Assembly: GCA_037903475.1 (NCBI GenBank)
Contig: JBAJFG010000140.1
Span: 1 to 64,000 of the forward strand
Length of the DNA stretch: 64,000 nucleotides
From: Ancylostoma caninum
Lineage: Eukaryota > Nematoda > Chromadorea > Rhabditida > Ancylostomatidae
Direction: 5' to 3'
Part shown: positions 1 through 11,749 of the stretch, piece after piece
How positions within the stretch are numbered: the stretch's first letter is position 1
Layout of the letters: each line of letters starts with the position of its first letter
Notes under the pieces: generated by a model
What the model was told of the DNA's origin: nothing
The model's database searches: none
Seen by the model: the letters and a program-made list of their open reading frames with translations, nothing else
Program-made: the position numbers and the translations under genes

Positions 1-359
1 AGAATAAAAAATCGGAAAAACATCAGCAATGGAACTGTTGCACAGTTAGTTTGGCGACGCTGGCAAAGGTGGGGTCCGACGTTATCATGGGGTACTAAAC
101 TCTCGAAATTCGATCTTCAACAGAATTGCCTCAGTTATTTTGTAACTATGAATAGTATGATGTCTATCTAGAAAATATGCTCCCTTGGAAACAGTTCTCA
201 GCTATTCGTGAAAGAAATCTATTAGTCGAGGTGGTTGGTGTCATTGAGACCAAATATCCCTTCTTTGAACTTGCAAAATCATTGATGATCAGTCATTTTG
301 AGTTACATCTTTCATGCCTAGCACATCTCGCTTGGCCAGTTTTGATGGCCTTTTCAGAC
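1..359. other. stretch with no recognisable feature
   Basis: AT-rich DNA before the first repeat element. An open frame begins at 177 on the plus strand, but it runs into the MITE at 360 and its translation shows no family motif, so I treat it as chance. Confidence 0.6.
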
Positions 360-827
360 TTAAAGGCAGTGTCTCAACTCATGTTGGGTGCCGAGATATT
401 CACAGATTCAGGTCCAGCTCGGAGCGCTGATTCCAATGATGTGCTTGATGTCAGAAAACACCTTCAAAAACCCCTACTTTTAAGACAAAATTGGATACAG
501 GAGCGGACGAGTTTTCTTGCTACGTAGCTAGCAAAAGCGGAGCTGAGAAGCTGAGATTGCACCTTAAAATGAACTTCTCAGCAGCAGCTATTATCAAACA
601 AACAAACGTTTCCGTGTTGAAAAACCATGCCGCACCCTCAGCAAGCTCTTACTGCGGAATGAACTCTCTCGTCCACTGGCCGAGAATTTCGAAATTCTCG
701 GCCAAAGAAACCCGTAACTTATGGGGTTTTCGACGTTTCTAGGAAAAACAAAGTACATCGTTGTGCTCAGCGGCTCGCATTCTTTCGACTGACGAACTTT
801 GTCCTTGAGGTGAGACACTGCCTTTAA
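360..827. mobile_element. TTAAAGGCAG-family MITE, copy 1
   Basis: A 468-bp element with perfect 17-bp terminal inverted repeats: TTAAAGGCAGTGTCTCA at 360-376 and its exact reverse complement at 811-827. It has no transposase reading frame, so it is non-autonomous. TTAA is present at both outer ends, as in the other copies of this family, which fits either a TTAA target duplication (piggyBac-like) or a TA duplication with conserved neighbours. The interior is unrelated to the two longer copies; only the first ten terminal bases are shared across the family. The open frames crossing it on both strands are chance frames. Confidence 0.8.
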
Positions 828-1049
828 ACTAAATGCCAGGATATGTAGCTGTCGGTTGTGCTATTTTTCATTGATTTATTGCTCCATTTCGCAGGCTTAA
901 AACTCAAGCTTGCTGTCGTTTAAGAGAACGCTCTTCAGAAAATTTCTATGAGGTGGATTAGCGCTTCCGAATCGTATATGACTTATGCTTAAAGGTTTAC
1001 GAATAGGTGGAAAAATGCGCATCCGAAAAAAAAAGCGCAAGGACTTATA

Positions 1050-1806
1050 TTAAAGGCAGCACCCACGCAAATTTTCGACCTCGAGATTTTGGTACAAGTT
1101 GGGGAAATAAGGTGCGCCTAACACTGTTACAATGCTAAAAACATTCGAAACCGTCGAAATTCCTGTTTCCTGGAACCGCTTTGCTCACCGCTTTCGACCA
1201 GGTTGGGCCGAGTGGCGCGGTCTGCTTGATGTGGACCGGTCCAAAAAAGTCGATACAGCACCCTTTCTTGTCAGCTGTTTTTCGGGCGAAAGAGGATTTT
1301 GATCATTTTTTGCAGCGTTTCTGGAGTTTGTGGAAGAAAACAAACTTCGAAAAGGATCATCGGACCGACCAAGGTATAGCAGTAATACAGTCGAGTTGTA
1401 AAACGATTCCAGAACCATGCAAAAATTCGAAAATGAGACATGGGTGAAATCTGCCACATAAGTAACTCAAGAAGAAGTATCCTTGCAAAACAACAAGTAG
1501 AAAAATTTGTTGTGCTATAAGGTGCAAAAAAGGAATGCAAAGAACTAACATATAGCTTTTTAATACCATGAAAAGAAATGTTTGCCCACCAAATCAGCTG
1601 GCAGCGACGCTCTGCTGCGGCCCCAACTCGATCGAACGACCCCACCTGATCCTGCTGATCCAGGATCTTGGACATTTGACTAATTATATTGTAGAAACGG
1701 TTGAGTATTTCGCGCTACTTTCTTCGTCGAATTGTTAGTACTATTGCTAAGGTTCGAAAACGATCAAAACCTCAGACATGAAAATTTCCGTGGGTGCCGC
1801 CTTTAA
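1050..1806. mobile_element. TTAAAGGCAG-family MITE, copy 2 (long form)
   Basis: A 757-bp element. The left end reads TTAAAGGCAGCACCCACG and the right end is its inverse with one mismatch (CGTGGGTGCCGCCTTTAA). It is a full-length relative of the copy at 9127-9854: shared blocks run through the interior, including the subterminal 'tttcgacctcg', the 'ctgttttctggaacc' block, the 'caagatcttg.acatttcactaatta' block and the 'cgatcaaaacctcaga' block just inside the right end. It carries no transposase. The 134-codon minus-strand frame inside it is broken in the sister copy and is not a gene. Confidence 0.85.
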
Positions 1807-2829
1807 CACCTAATATATAACGAAGTGCAACGTGATGGTTTTGGAACATCTGATGCTCAGTGTATGGGGGAAGGGCGTGGCCGGCTAAATGCTAATATTA
1901 GGGCACGTGGTTTGGCTAAGCGCCGCGTCCACATAATCCGCTCTGCCCTGGAAAAAGCTTCTATGGAACTGTTCCTCATATCCTGCGTACAGATGAACTG
2001 GATTCTCTAGAGTGAACGGAACGAATAATTCACAACAATACGATGGAGAAAAAAATGTTCTAAGAACTCGGGAAGATTTCATCGCAGAGGTCTTAGCTTG
2101 CAAGAATTCTAGCAATTCTGAGGTATCCGCGAACTTCAGCCTAAGCAAGTTTGAATAATCTTCAAAACTTGTTTCCGTAGCGTTGGCAGACAGTTGAAGT
2201 GACATTGTAAGAGTTCAACATGGCAATGTGGTCCCCTAAGGGCACGTGTCTGGAATTTAATTAACGTCACGTCTGTTAGGTACATAAATTAAGCACTTAC
2301 ATGTCGATGAATTTTTCAGCAATGTTTCCCTGCTGCTTCGTTCTCACACCTGATATCATGCTATTTTTAATTTCTTAGCTAGCCATGAAATATTGGAAAA
2401 AAGTGAGTATTATTTGTTGCGATGACATAAGTAAAACGATTAGGCAACTGATATGTGCCAGTACTTTGCGTTTGGAGGCGGTTATTCAGGTGACAGCAGG
2501 ACATTTTCAGGAGTTGAGTACAATTTCACTTTGATGCAATTTACAATATGTACATGCTTGCGTTTGATGAAAAATAGCCTAAGTCGTGGCTCGCACGCAG
2601 GTGAGATGCGCGCTTTTGCTTCTTCTTCAGGAAGTGCCTATCACATTATCCAGTCTACAAGGAAAAATCTTTGCAAATGGGTGAGTGGGTGCAACGCGCG
2701 ACTTACGCGGTGCACATCTAGTACATATCACCCCTTTTCTGTTGACTTTCTCCCTCATTTTTGTCTCAGCAATTCTTGTGTTATTTATATTATTAGCATT
2801 TCTTTTGTATTGGTTTTCGACTGTCCAGG

Positions 2830-3178
2830 AAGGTCAAAGCGAAGGTGATTAGGCGCAGAACAGGCCTCAAAGATTGGGTTCTATCTGCTCTCAGAAAAAA
2901 AGAATTTATGCCACGAAAGTCGCTACTGGAAAGCAAACATGGGCTCAGATAGCTACTGATTAGATTCCAGAGAGCAGAAGAAGTTGAGGCAGACCTCGGA
3001 AACGGTGGATTGATGACATTATCGAGTTCGAGGAGCAAAGAGTGAAAGATGTGATGTCGAACATGGAACAGATATGATCAAGATGATAGGAAGACTGCTG
3101 AATTCTACGCAAATAAAGTACAACATCTATTGTGCCGTTGCGATAAAGACTCTGAATAAAAAATAAAGAATGAAGAAT
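2830..3178 (+). pseudogene. RTE-type LINE fragment, C-terminal tail of the reverse-transcriptase ORF
   Basis: A 5'-truncated remnant of a non-LTR retrotransposon of the RTE clade. Reading the plus strand from about 2847, the frame gives RTGLKDWVLSALRKK, then after a one-base shift RIYATKVATGKQTWAQIATD, and then GRPRKRWIDDI near 2990-3020. The order 'RTG-(I/L)KD ... KR ... W...I..W.P ... GRP..RW.DD' is the usual ending of RTE ORF proteins downstream of the polymerase domain. At least one frameshift and two in-frame stops are visible, so it is dead. The segment ends in an A-rich tail (aataaaaaataaagaatgaag, 3156-3175) that matches the simple-repeat 3' ends of such elements. The catalytic polymerase region is absent. 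Confidence 0.75.
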
Positions 3179-5271
3179 TTTTGTGTTCAGACAGTTCTAC
3201 TCCACATAGGGTCTTGAGGAGACTGTTGTCATCACGTTTAATAAACGGCACTACGTAGAACACTGTCAACACAATGCACTGAAAGACAAGTTTCTCAGCA
3301 CTTCATCTGACGATACCAAAGAATGGCAAAACTTCTAAAAAGTTCCAGGAAGAGCAGTTATCTCTAAAATGAGCTTCTCCACCCAGAACGTTCAAAATCT
3401 ATGTAATGGGGCTGAATCATTTCACGTGAAATATATGCCCTGATTGGAAAACGGGAAGTCCATTTAAAATTAACCATGCGACTAATATTAATGAGTTAAT
3501 CGTTATAACACATATCCTCTTGAATAGTGTCTGTTTTCTGGTTCTCCTTATATCTGCTCTCACGGATCGACACGCAACTCTGACGAGCATGGTTGCCCGC
3601 AAACAAATCCGCCAGCTTCCATACCGTTCACTACCCCTCCACGTTTTTGGAGAAGAGATTTCATGGAAAACAAAGTCGGTGATTTTGAGGTTATAAAAAG
3701 GAATAGTGCCGCTTTTCAATGCTCCATATTTGTAATTGTTACTGGATTCGAAGGCGGAACCTCATGTGTCTAGCGTTAGACTTCCCCAAAATCTTAAACT
3801 GATTATTCACATCTAATCATTCTAGGTATCAGGCAACCGTGTCTAACACATTACACATGGCCAAAGATGGTGGTTTTACTATGTAATGCCTTACAGAGGT
3901 CTTAGTTCCGGCAATCGTAGGATTGAGGTGAAGAGAAAAAAATAAAACAGCCCTGTGACCACGAAGAAGTTAATACCAGCCCTGTGACCACGAAGAAGTT
4001 AATACCATCAAGCGCAACGGTATGGGAATCAAATGGCGAGCAAGTAAGCATCGCTGCAAGAGTTTAAATTATCATTTCTCCTTACGTGAGCTTAACATGA
4101 TGGGAGTTGAAAACTGTCCATGGACTGCTGGTGAAGAGAAAGTAATTCAATAAACGTTAGATCGCCGATTTCCTCCTTTCAGGATTGTTTCAACTAATAA
4201 GAGGCTGACCTAGTTAGCTCAGAGACGAAGAAGAAGAAATGAATCGTCTAGTCAGAAACCTAGTTATAAATGGCAACCAGAAGGAAGCAAGCCGGGAAAG
4301 CCATGCAAGGTGACCAGGATAGCTCCCCTGGTTTCTAGGTCTCTTTAATAAGAAAAAGAAAAAATTGGCATAAATATTTGGAGCAGTATGAGGGTTTTCT
4401 AAAAGCTTTTTTTCAATTGTGTTTGCCCGATTTCGCATTCGGTAGCAGTGGTGTCCCACCTCGTGAGAACAACTCGAGTTCAGAACATAATTCCTTTCCC
4501 ATTATGAGATGGAGTCGTCTAGTAAATATCTCCTTATGGAAACCATTATCTATGGTCTTGAATTGAATGTGTACCGGTGTTGTTGTGGAATCGTGTAACA
4601 CATTTGGAGAAATTCTGCTCGGATCAACTATGGCAACTGCAGCTGCAGTGCTCGCTCAGAAGTTAATTATGTAGATAGCTTCATTTGAACGGATTGCGCC
4701 ATTCAATAGAAGACGGTGCAAAGACACATTTTTCTAAGAAAAGGAATATCTGCAGCCAGGAGCGTGCACCACCTTTTGAGAGTATCCAACAACATATCCG
4801 AGTGCACCTAAGTGCTAACCTCTGGGATCTGACTAGCCCAAACACTGGCTTAGCGGAATTAAGATCATGAAAATTTCCCTCCATTACTTTCTGTTCAAAC
4901 GTCAAAAACATGTTTCCGAACTTCGAAGATCTTCCTGAGATCTGTTTACTCACCAATTAAGGTGCCTACGGGAAATAGTCTTCCTTTCCCTTCATCTCAA
5001 CACTATTATTAGGCAGGCATTACCAAGTTCCGCAGAAGGAATAACAATAAAATTAAAAAGTTCTAAGTCGCTGTTCATCAAATAAGATAAAGTGTGAAGA
5101 AGTCCGAGCTCGTTGTTACTTGGAGGTCACAGTTGGGCATATGCAATAAATTCTCAGTACTCAAGTGGTAAAACATAGTCAATGAATACGGAAAAGTTTC
5201 TCACACGCAATCACCACTTCTGTGCCCTGGCCGTCCCCTTCAGTTCCGTTTAAGATTTTTTTCACTTTCAC
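3179..5271. other. AT-rich stretch, no gene seen
   Basis: Apart from the tandem duplication at 3948-4005 I see no domain, RNA or inverted-repeat element here. The short open frames on both strands overlap each other and show no family signature. Confidence 0.5.
3948..4005. repeat. perfect 29-bp tandem duplication
   Basis: The 29-bp unit starting CAGCCCTGTGACCACGAAG occurs twice in immediate succession (3948-3976 and 3977-4005) without a mismatch, so the duplication is recent. Confidence 0.95.
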
Positions 5272-5575
5272 AGAAAATTTTCAAAGAAGAACGGACGGAA
5301 AACCATTAAGTACACAGTAGCCTTCCCTTCCTTTGGAATCGCCCTGCTCAAAATAGAACAAATCCATCCTACGAAGCAAAGTGGGTGTAATAAATGGTAG
5401 TTATTTTGGATAAATCGGAAGTGCATGCTTCAAATTTATCAAAAATAACTACCAGTTATTACACCCACTTCGGTTTGTCGAATTGATTTGTTTCAGACTA
5501 AGAAGGCGAATTCAGAGGGAAGGGAAGATCACTGTATGCTTAATGGTTTTCCATCCGTTCTTCTTTGAAAATTCT
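5272..5575. mobile_element. fully palindromic MITE (foldback)
   Basis: The element is one continuous inverted repeat of about 304 bp. The left arm begins AGAAAATTTTCAAAGAAG (5272) and the right arm ends CTTCTTTGAAAATTCT (5575). The arms stay alignable to the centre near 5420, where 'gtgggtgtaataa.tggtagttattttggataaat' pairs with its inverse at 5428-5472. The loop is only about 20 bp. There is no coding capacity. If transcribed it would form a long hairpin RNA. It lies 33 bp from the Tc1/mariner element but shares no terminal sequence with it. Confidence 0.85.
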
Positions 5576-5608
5576 AATCCTCACAAAATTTCCGAATAAG
5601 TGCCTCTG

Positions 5609-6856
5609 CAGTGGGACACAAAATTATGGAACCGATTTTTCGTCCAGGGTTTCTGTGCATTAATCAAATGTCAAACACCTTTTTTGTGCATATTAGCAAT
5701 TAGTTCTACTCAAAATGACCGCTACTCGCTTCGATAAACTTCTTCAATCGCCTTGGGAAGTCATCCGCTGCTCTGGCAATGATGTCCATGGGAAGATTAT
5801 TTCAGGCTTTTGTCCTTTTCTTTTTCAGCGCTTCAACTGTAGCGTGGGACTTCGCACAGGCAAATGACCCCAGTATACCCCAGACAGAAAAGTCCAGTGG
5901 GTCCAAAATAGTTGAGATTCCTGGAGAGTGGCCAGGGTTGTTGAGGACTTAGGTCCACTGAGATGAAGTCCGGAAAGTTTCTCGCAATCCATTCATGCGT
6001 TTCTTCGGACTTATGAGATGGGGCGCCATCCTGTTGGTAGGTCCACATCCGTGTTCCGAAATAACGTGGGGTCAAAGGAAAACCTTCTTTTATAGGATCG
6101 CGCAATTCTGGGGTTTTTGGACCTTGACGCCTCCGTGCACGAAGTTGAATAGAGTCATGCCAGTGTATGTTATTCCTGCCGGGACCATCACTTGCACTGG
6201 TTTTCGCCTTCTAGTTATCGTCCTCTCCTCTGATGTTGGCTCCAGCTTCAACCATACCCGGTCATGCTGTGAGCTCGTTTGACATCGAACCATTTCTCGT
6301 CCGAAAACAGGATCCTTCGATGCAGTCTAGCTGCAATACGTTTCCTCAGCCTCTTGCACCGTTCCAACCGTTTGGCTTTCGCTTGTTCAGTAATCAGGTG
6401 ACCTTTCACTTTCTTACACGCCTTCAGTCCAGCATCTCTGATGATTCTCCGTATAGATTCCCTTAAAATTCCAATCGCCATGGCAGTTTTCCTCGTGAAG
6501 TGCTTTTTAGTTCGAGGGTTTCTTCCGATCCGATTTTGAACCTTCATTTGGTTACGTGTGTTATTTGCGGTTCTCGATCGAACTCTTCTTGGGCGACTCC
6601 CCTTGGTCCCTGTCTCTTGGAAGTGCTTCAGAGCCTTCGAAACGGTTGAATGTGGAGTTTTGAGCAGCCGCGAAATATCTACCACACCATTCCCGGTTTC
6701 TGCCATGCGCATAATTACCGATCTCAAGTCTTTTTTAGATCGCATCTATAACGTAAGCCAATGGCTGTACGAATGTATAGTGGAAGTCATTCTAACCGGC
6801 TCACCTCACGAGAAAAAACCAAATAAAATTTCTTCCCATAACTTTGTGTCACCCCG
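5609..6856 (-). mobile_element. Tc1/mariner-like transposon, decayed, minus orientation
   Basis: A 1248-bp element with imperfect terminal inverted repeats. The left end at 5609 reads CAGTGGGACACAAAATTATG; the right end, read inward on the minus strand from 6856, is CGGGGTGACACAAAGTTATG. A TA follows the right end at 6857-6858; the matching dinucleotide on the left is TG, probably a mutated TA. The size of about 1.25 kb, the terminal CAGTG-like sequence and the encoded transposase remnant all fit Tc1/mariner. The copy is inactive because the transposase frame is broken. Confidence 0.88.
5700..6745 (-). pseudogene. Tc1/mariner-like DDE transposase pseudogene
   Basis: The first 165 codons are open from an ATG at 6745 down to 6248. 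They show a paired-like helix-turn-helix (about residues 8-45, 'GNGVVDISRLLKTPHSTVSKAL'-type, quoted only in part), a GRPR-like linker seen as GRNPRTKK (about residue 74), a second helix-turn-helix ending RRIIRDAGLKACK, and then RILFSDEKWF (about residues 142-151), which holds the first catalytic Asp. The frame then shifts. Further on, in another frame near 6060-5950, QQDGAPSHKS holds the second Asp, followed by NFPDFIS. The expected third acidic residue sits in a sequence corrupted by substitution and frameshift (PWPLSRNLNYFG). Normal length is about 340 residues. I infer that it cannot make an active enzyme. Confidence 0.88.
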
Positions 6857-6858
6857 TA

Positions 6859-9126
6859 AAAACCCTTGTTCCGGCTGTGATGAGCCTGTGCATCGTGGCG
6901 GCTCTTGCTCCCCTAATTGGTTTCGTATTTCGCAAACATCGTCAGCTGTCCGGTTAATGTTCCGCTTATTTACTTGCACCATGAACTTTTAGTGAGTTTC
7001 TCATGGTTCTTAGTAGACTAATGGAGATACTTGCTCCCCCAGGAATTCTGAGAACACTAACGGTGCCTATGCTGAAAATATGGTGGACGCATGGATTCCA
7101 TAGAAGATATGTCTGCCCTACTAGCACACATCTGCCAAAAGCGATGGAATAAACTTAGCTGTAGTCAGTTACAACATATTTACCTATAATTATGGTCTAT
7201 TAACATATATGTGGTGCAAAAACCCACAAATCTGTAGAAGTGATGCATAAATGGAAAGGGACCCTCTAGTTTTGAAACCAGCATCCAATTAATACTTACC
7301 TAAAATCGTCTGCAAAAGAAATGCAAGGATAAAGAATTTTTCCGTTCAATCATTTTATTTTTGCAATGATTCACATCGCTGAGCATATGCAAGCACAGCA
7401 CACGTTATTCCTTCAAATCTGCACTTCAATGGCTCGAGGACTTCAGAGGTTTTTTTCTGCGTCAAGAGATAAAGTGAAGAAGTTGCTTGACATGCTGAAA
7501 ATAAATGGAATCGAACGAATATTTCTAAACATATTTATGGTAGGTTTCCCCCAAATATGTGTGTTGACGTGGTAATTATACCTACTTTAATTTCCGGGAT
7601 TTTCTGAAATGTCATGATGTAACGATGCTCTGAAAATTGTAGTAATCAATCATAGCCTGCAAGGAAGAAAAATTGATTATGTGGCCAAATGTGCACCATT
7701 TACATACGTAAAATTTTCTAATGAAAATGCCACTCCTAATTTGAAATTCTGACAATAACGCACTTGCCATTCATATGCAGTCATAATGATCCAAAGAATT
7801 TTGAAAATGAACCTGACATTTTTCCATGAAAAAAATCTTCCCATTGAAAAATCCATTTGGCGCTGGCTCCGCAGAAACAGGCGCCATCTCGAAGAAACTA
7901 TGAAGTTTCAGAGCAACTTGATGCTAGAACTTTCTAGGGTGAATTCATGACTAGATTTGAAATTGACGTTTACTGTGCAGGTGTAAGCGTTTCGGCGAAA
8001 TACGGACATTTGTGAAATGAAAGAGTTCTTATTCTTATAATCAACCAATGTAAGTGTGTTGTTATGGCTAATGTTCAGTACGAAATTTTAGAGCCTAGTA
8101 CACTGAGGAGGGAGAATTTTTTTTTGTTTCAGGTTAATTTGAGACGACTTTTCATCGACGTCTCGTTTTTCGAAAGCTTCACATCTCAGGCGTCTTCAAT
8201 TAAGTTGGAAACTTTAGGCGGTGACCGCAGAGGACGGATGGGTAGAGAAGGCAGCCAGTAAGGGGCTAGGGATCCAGCTTGATCCTCATTTTTTGAGCTC
8301 CATTTCAGGATATGTTGGCCTACACTTCACATAAAATCTGCGGAATAGGTAAGTATGTTTCTTTGGTGGTCGATGCGCAGCCACCCCACCAATGTCACCG
8401 AAATTGCTGGAAACCCGACGGGAATGTGGGCACGTAGCACAAATTCCTTGTCTTGTCAAGGTTGCACCTCTATCTCCAGTTTGAGATTTTTGGACATTTG
8501 CAGCATTCGCAAATGGCATTTTTTTGCAAGAACGACTCGGCTAGTTCGTGCTGTTTTCGCAATTGTTCAGCAAATCATTCATGCATATTACGATTCTAAA
8601 TACACGTTCAAAATTTCAAAAAGCGTAGAGGTTTTCCTTTGACGACTGCTTCTACAACTGTGGAGTGATGTACTTCAGAGAATTTTTTTCCTTATTTCAT
8701 GTTTTCTGCAGAGAAAAGAAAGTTCAATTTTATATGTACAAGGTTGCCCAAAATTACCTAAACAGGGAGCTTGGTGAGTTGTATTGAGCTTTTCATGCCT
8801 ATTTCGAAGGGCCTCCTCAACGGTCTCCGCGCAGCAATTTCTGGACGGAATCGTTCTGAATGTGAGAGGGAAATTTTATTTTTCATCTGGTCCCCTCAAA
8901 GCGGTGAGGTCTCCACTTTTTTCGCCCGCCCCCTTCCCACTTCCGCGCCCGCCACTGGGGGCCATCCATGCAACCCTCAGGCGAAACAAGTAGCAGTAGC
9001 CCATCTCGTTGGAGTTCTCAAAACCTCGTGAACCATATGAATGAAATTAACATTAATTCATTATATTCTTCACATTGACAAACTCTCAAAGCAGACGAAG
9101 GAGCATATACATATCTTAAGGCTCCG
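6859..9126. other. AT-rich stretch, no gene seen
   Basis: No domain, RNA gene or paired inverted repeat was found over this 2.3 kb. An open frame at 7366-7575 looks orderly but has no recognisable family and no upstream splice context that I trust. Confidence 0.5.
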
Positions 9127-9854
9127 TTAAAGGCAGCACCCACAGAGATTTTCGACCTCGTGATTTCGGTACAATTCGGGTGCGCTTAACACTGTTATAA
9201 TGCTGAAAACAGTGAAAACCGTCGAATTCCTGTTTTCTGGAACCATCAGTTCATCAATTTCGAGCAGATTGGGCCGAGTTGTGGACCGATCCAAAAAAGT
9301 CAATACTGCTGCCTTTTTGTCAGCTGCTTTGTGGGCAAAAGAGGTTTTTGGCTTTGTTTTGCGGCGTTTCTAAAGTTTATGGAAGAAAACAAACTTTGGA
9401 AAAGATAGTCTGACCAGTCAAGATGTAGAAGAATCACCAATGAATTCTAAAACAAACTCTGAGTGAAAAAATTCGAAAAAGCGACACTGGCAGAGATCAA
9501 CCATACAAGTAATTAAACCAGGAAATTTTTTGTGAAGTAACAGGTAAAAAATTTATCATGCCAAGAAGTGCAAAAATTAAAGTTAAGGACCAAGAAATAG
9601 CTTTACAATAACAACGAAAGAAATGGCTAACTACCAAATCAGCTGCTTTTCGTACGATTCGTTGCCGCCACAACTCGATCGAACGGCCTCACGCTGACCC
9701 TGCTGATCCAAGATCTTGAACATTTCACTAATTATATATCAGAAACGGTTGAGTTTTCTGTTCTAATTTCTTCACCAAATTGTTTGAACTATTGCTAAGG
9801 CTCAGAAACGATCAAAACCTCAGATATGAAAATTTCCGTGGGTGCTGCCTCTAG
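9127..9854. mobile_element. TTAAAGGCAG-family MITE, copy 3 (long form)
   Basis: A 728-bp sister of the element at 1050-1806. The left end is TTAAAGGCAGCACCCACA and the right end CGTGGGTGCTGCCTCTAG. The right outer tetranucleotide has decayed from TTAA to CTAG. Interior blocks align along the whole length with the 1050 copy at perhaps 75-80 percent by eye, so both derive from one parental element. No transposase is encoded. Confidence 0.85.
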
Positions 9855-10101
9855 TGATCAAACTTGCGCTTTGCGATTGAAACTACAGCTGATTTTGACA
9901 ATTCTCTTACTCATGACGTCCTTTGCATGTCTCTCTCAGCCTTCGAAAAATTGCCTACAAACACTCGCTAACGCCGTTTGCAGGTTTTCGGGCTCAGAGC
10001 ACTTTCATTTTCCTGTTTAGAGTTCACGTTACATATTTCTTGTATGGTTTACTCCACACGTATACAATGTGCTGCCAATGAGGTAAACACTTGTTGCTCC
10101 G

Positions 10102-10126
10102 TTTTTATTTTATTTTATTTTATTTT
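10102..10126. repeat. (TTTTA)n microsatellite
   Basis: About five units of TTTTA in tandem. Confidence 0.85.
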
Positions 10127-10343
10127 TACACTCAAAGGTGCGCTAAAAAAACGTTTTCCTGTTCAAATAACAGAAAATAAAAATATAATGAAAACAGACA
10201 CCGAGTTGAGTAAATCCTGCGCTTTTTGCGAGACTCCACCCATATGCTCTTATGTGATCGCAGTTTTCGCTTTTTTGCCCCTATTTTCGCAAAACGCTCA
10301 TCATCTACATGTCTCATTTGGTCTAGTTGAAATAGATTGTAAC

Positions 10344-10826
10344 CTACAGATCCATAATGGATCTTCTATGGCCGGACGTAGAGGTATAACTAATTCCAAG
10401 GCTAATTCTCCAGTAAGCTAGCGATTCTAACAAACTGATAGAAATTTCTTTCGAAGATTCGCGTGTGTAAGAGTGTATTTGCTCACTTTTAAAAAGTTGT
10501 ATTAAACACAAGAGATTCGGATTTTGGCCAAGGAGAAATTCTTGCATAGATTTGGATATTTTGATTCTTTTTGTAGTAATATAATGAACAAAAGACGTTG
10601 CTGAAAAGCATTTGAAATTGTCTGAAATATGTACGAAACTCTGCAACTCCTTCCAACATGAGCGGATCCAAGTAACATCCTATTAATTATGCCTAACATG
10701 CCATGGAGATGAACTGTTCAGAAAACTACCTCCCATTCCAAAGAAAACTCCGATGATGAGAGCGCAGAGTTTCTTAGCCTTCTTGCTCCGGCCTTTACAG
10801 TCCTTTACGTCTGGTGTGCAACGCAT
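10344..10826 (-). CDS. possible two-exon gene of unknown function (single-pass membrane protein?)
   Basis: The proposed exon 1 is 10826-10730. It starts at an ATG preceded by an in-frame stop and by a CAG|T acceptor-like site 13 bases upstream. It encodes a basic, cysteine-containing N-terminus (MRCTPDVKDCKGRSKKAKK) followed by a hydrophobic segment LCALIIGVFFGMG, which could be a membrane anchor or signal-anchor. It ends in phase 1 at a GTAGTT donor. A 108-bp intron with a strong CATATTTCAG acceptor leads to exon 2 (10621-10344), which stays open in the matching phase to a stop. The total is about 124 residues. Exon 2 is less convincing: it is Ser/Ile-rich and shows no domain. Phase agreement between exons is the main support; no family was recognised. 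It could still be chance. Confidence 0.28.
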
Positions 10827-11301
10827 GGCTTAACAGTACTGTTTAGGAGGATTAGATCCTTTTTTAGCAACACTGGGGTCAATGGGTTGTCCAGCTTATT
10901 TCACACGTGTTACTTTGCAGGTGCAGAAGAATCAATGAGCTATAGCGAAAGACTTTTGCAACAGACTACCATGAAGCCTCACCATGACCTTCATTTGGTA
11001 TTAATTCGGTTTCGGGCAGGGTTCCTGTGCTTCTTTCTCGTTCAGATACGCATTTAGCAAGGCTCTCTATGTTGTCGTAGAGGGTGGTCTGTCATTCTTC
11101 TTACACCATGAAGCGGTCAGGAGATAGATTATCATCATTTTCACCACTTCCAGATCTCTCGACGAAGATATACTAGGTGCTCGTTCAGTCTCGTTCCTCG
11201 GCATTCATCCATGAGCTTTTTCATAATCTCATTCTTATCCAGAGAAGGAGCTGTTTTCACGGCAATGGACGACAAGGTTCTGCAGAGCCACACATGTTGT
11301 T

Positions 11302-11749
11302 TTAAAGACAGCACTCACGATAATAAAACATCGTCGATTTTTTCATGAAATTCTACTCTGAAGGCTATTCTTGTGCCCATGGAAGAGGAAAGACCACCAA
11401 AAAAAGTCTGGGTTTGTGAGAAATACTGAGTCGTATTTTGCCAATATATGTCCATTTGTACGAGATCTATATCCTGAGGTAGGTGCGGACGCCGAGGTGC
11501 GGAAAGGATCACCGCTATCTGAAAATACTGATCGATCCTGTATCAGCTGAGAAACAGAGCCTCACACGATCAGAGAGAATGGGGCGGGGTTGAGCATGTC
11601 GGGCGCACTTGAACATGCGTACGAATTTTATCGCTCGAGTTACTGCAGGATTTGGAGTGGTTCCTTTTGCAGTTACGCTCCAATTGATGGCACCTTTAAA
11701 ATAAGCACAAATGCAAGAGAACTTTTTTCAGCGTGAGTGCTGCCTTTAA
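11302..11749. mobile_element. TTAAAGGCAG-family MITE, copy 4 (short form)
   Basis: A 448-bp element with ends TTAAAGACAGCACTCACG and CGTGAGTGCTGCCTTTAA, giving 17 of 18 matching positions. TTAA is present at both termini. The interior does not resemble the long copies. Confidence 0.82.
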
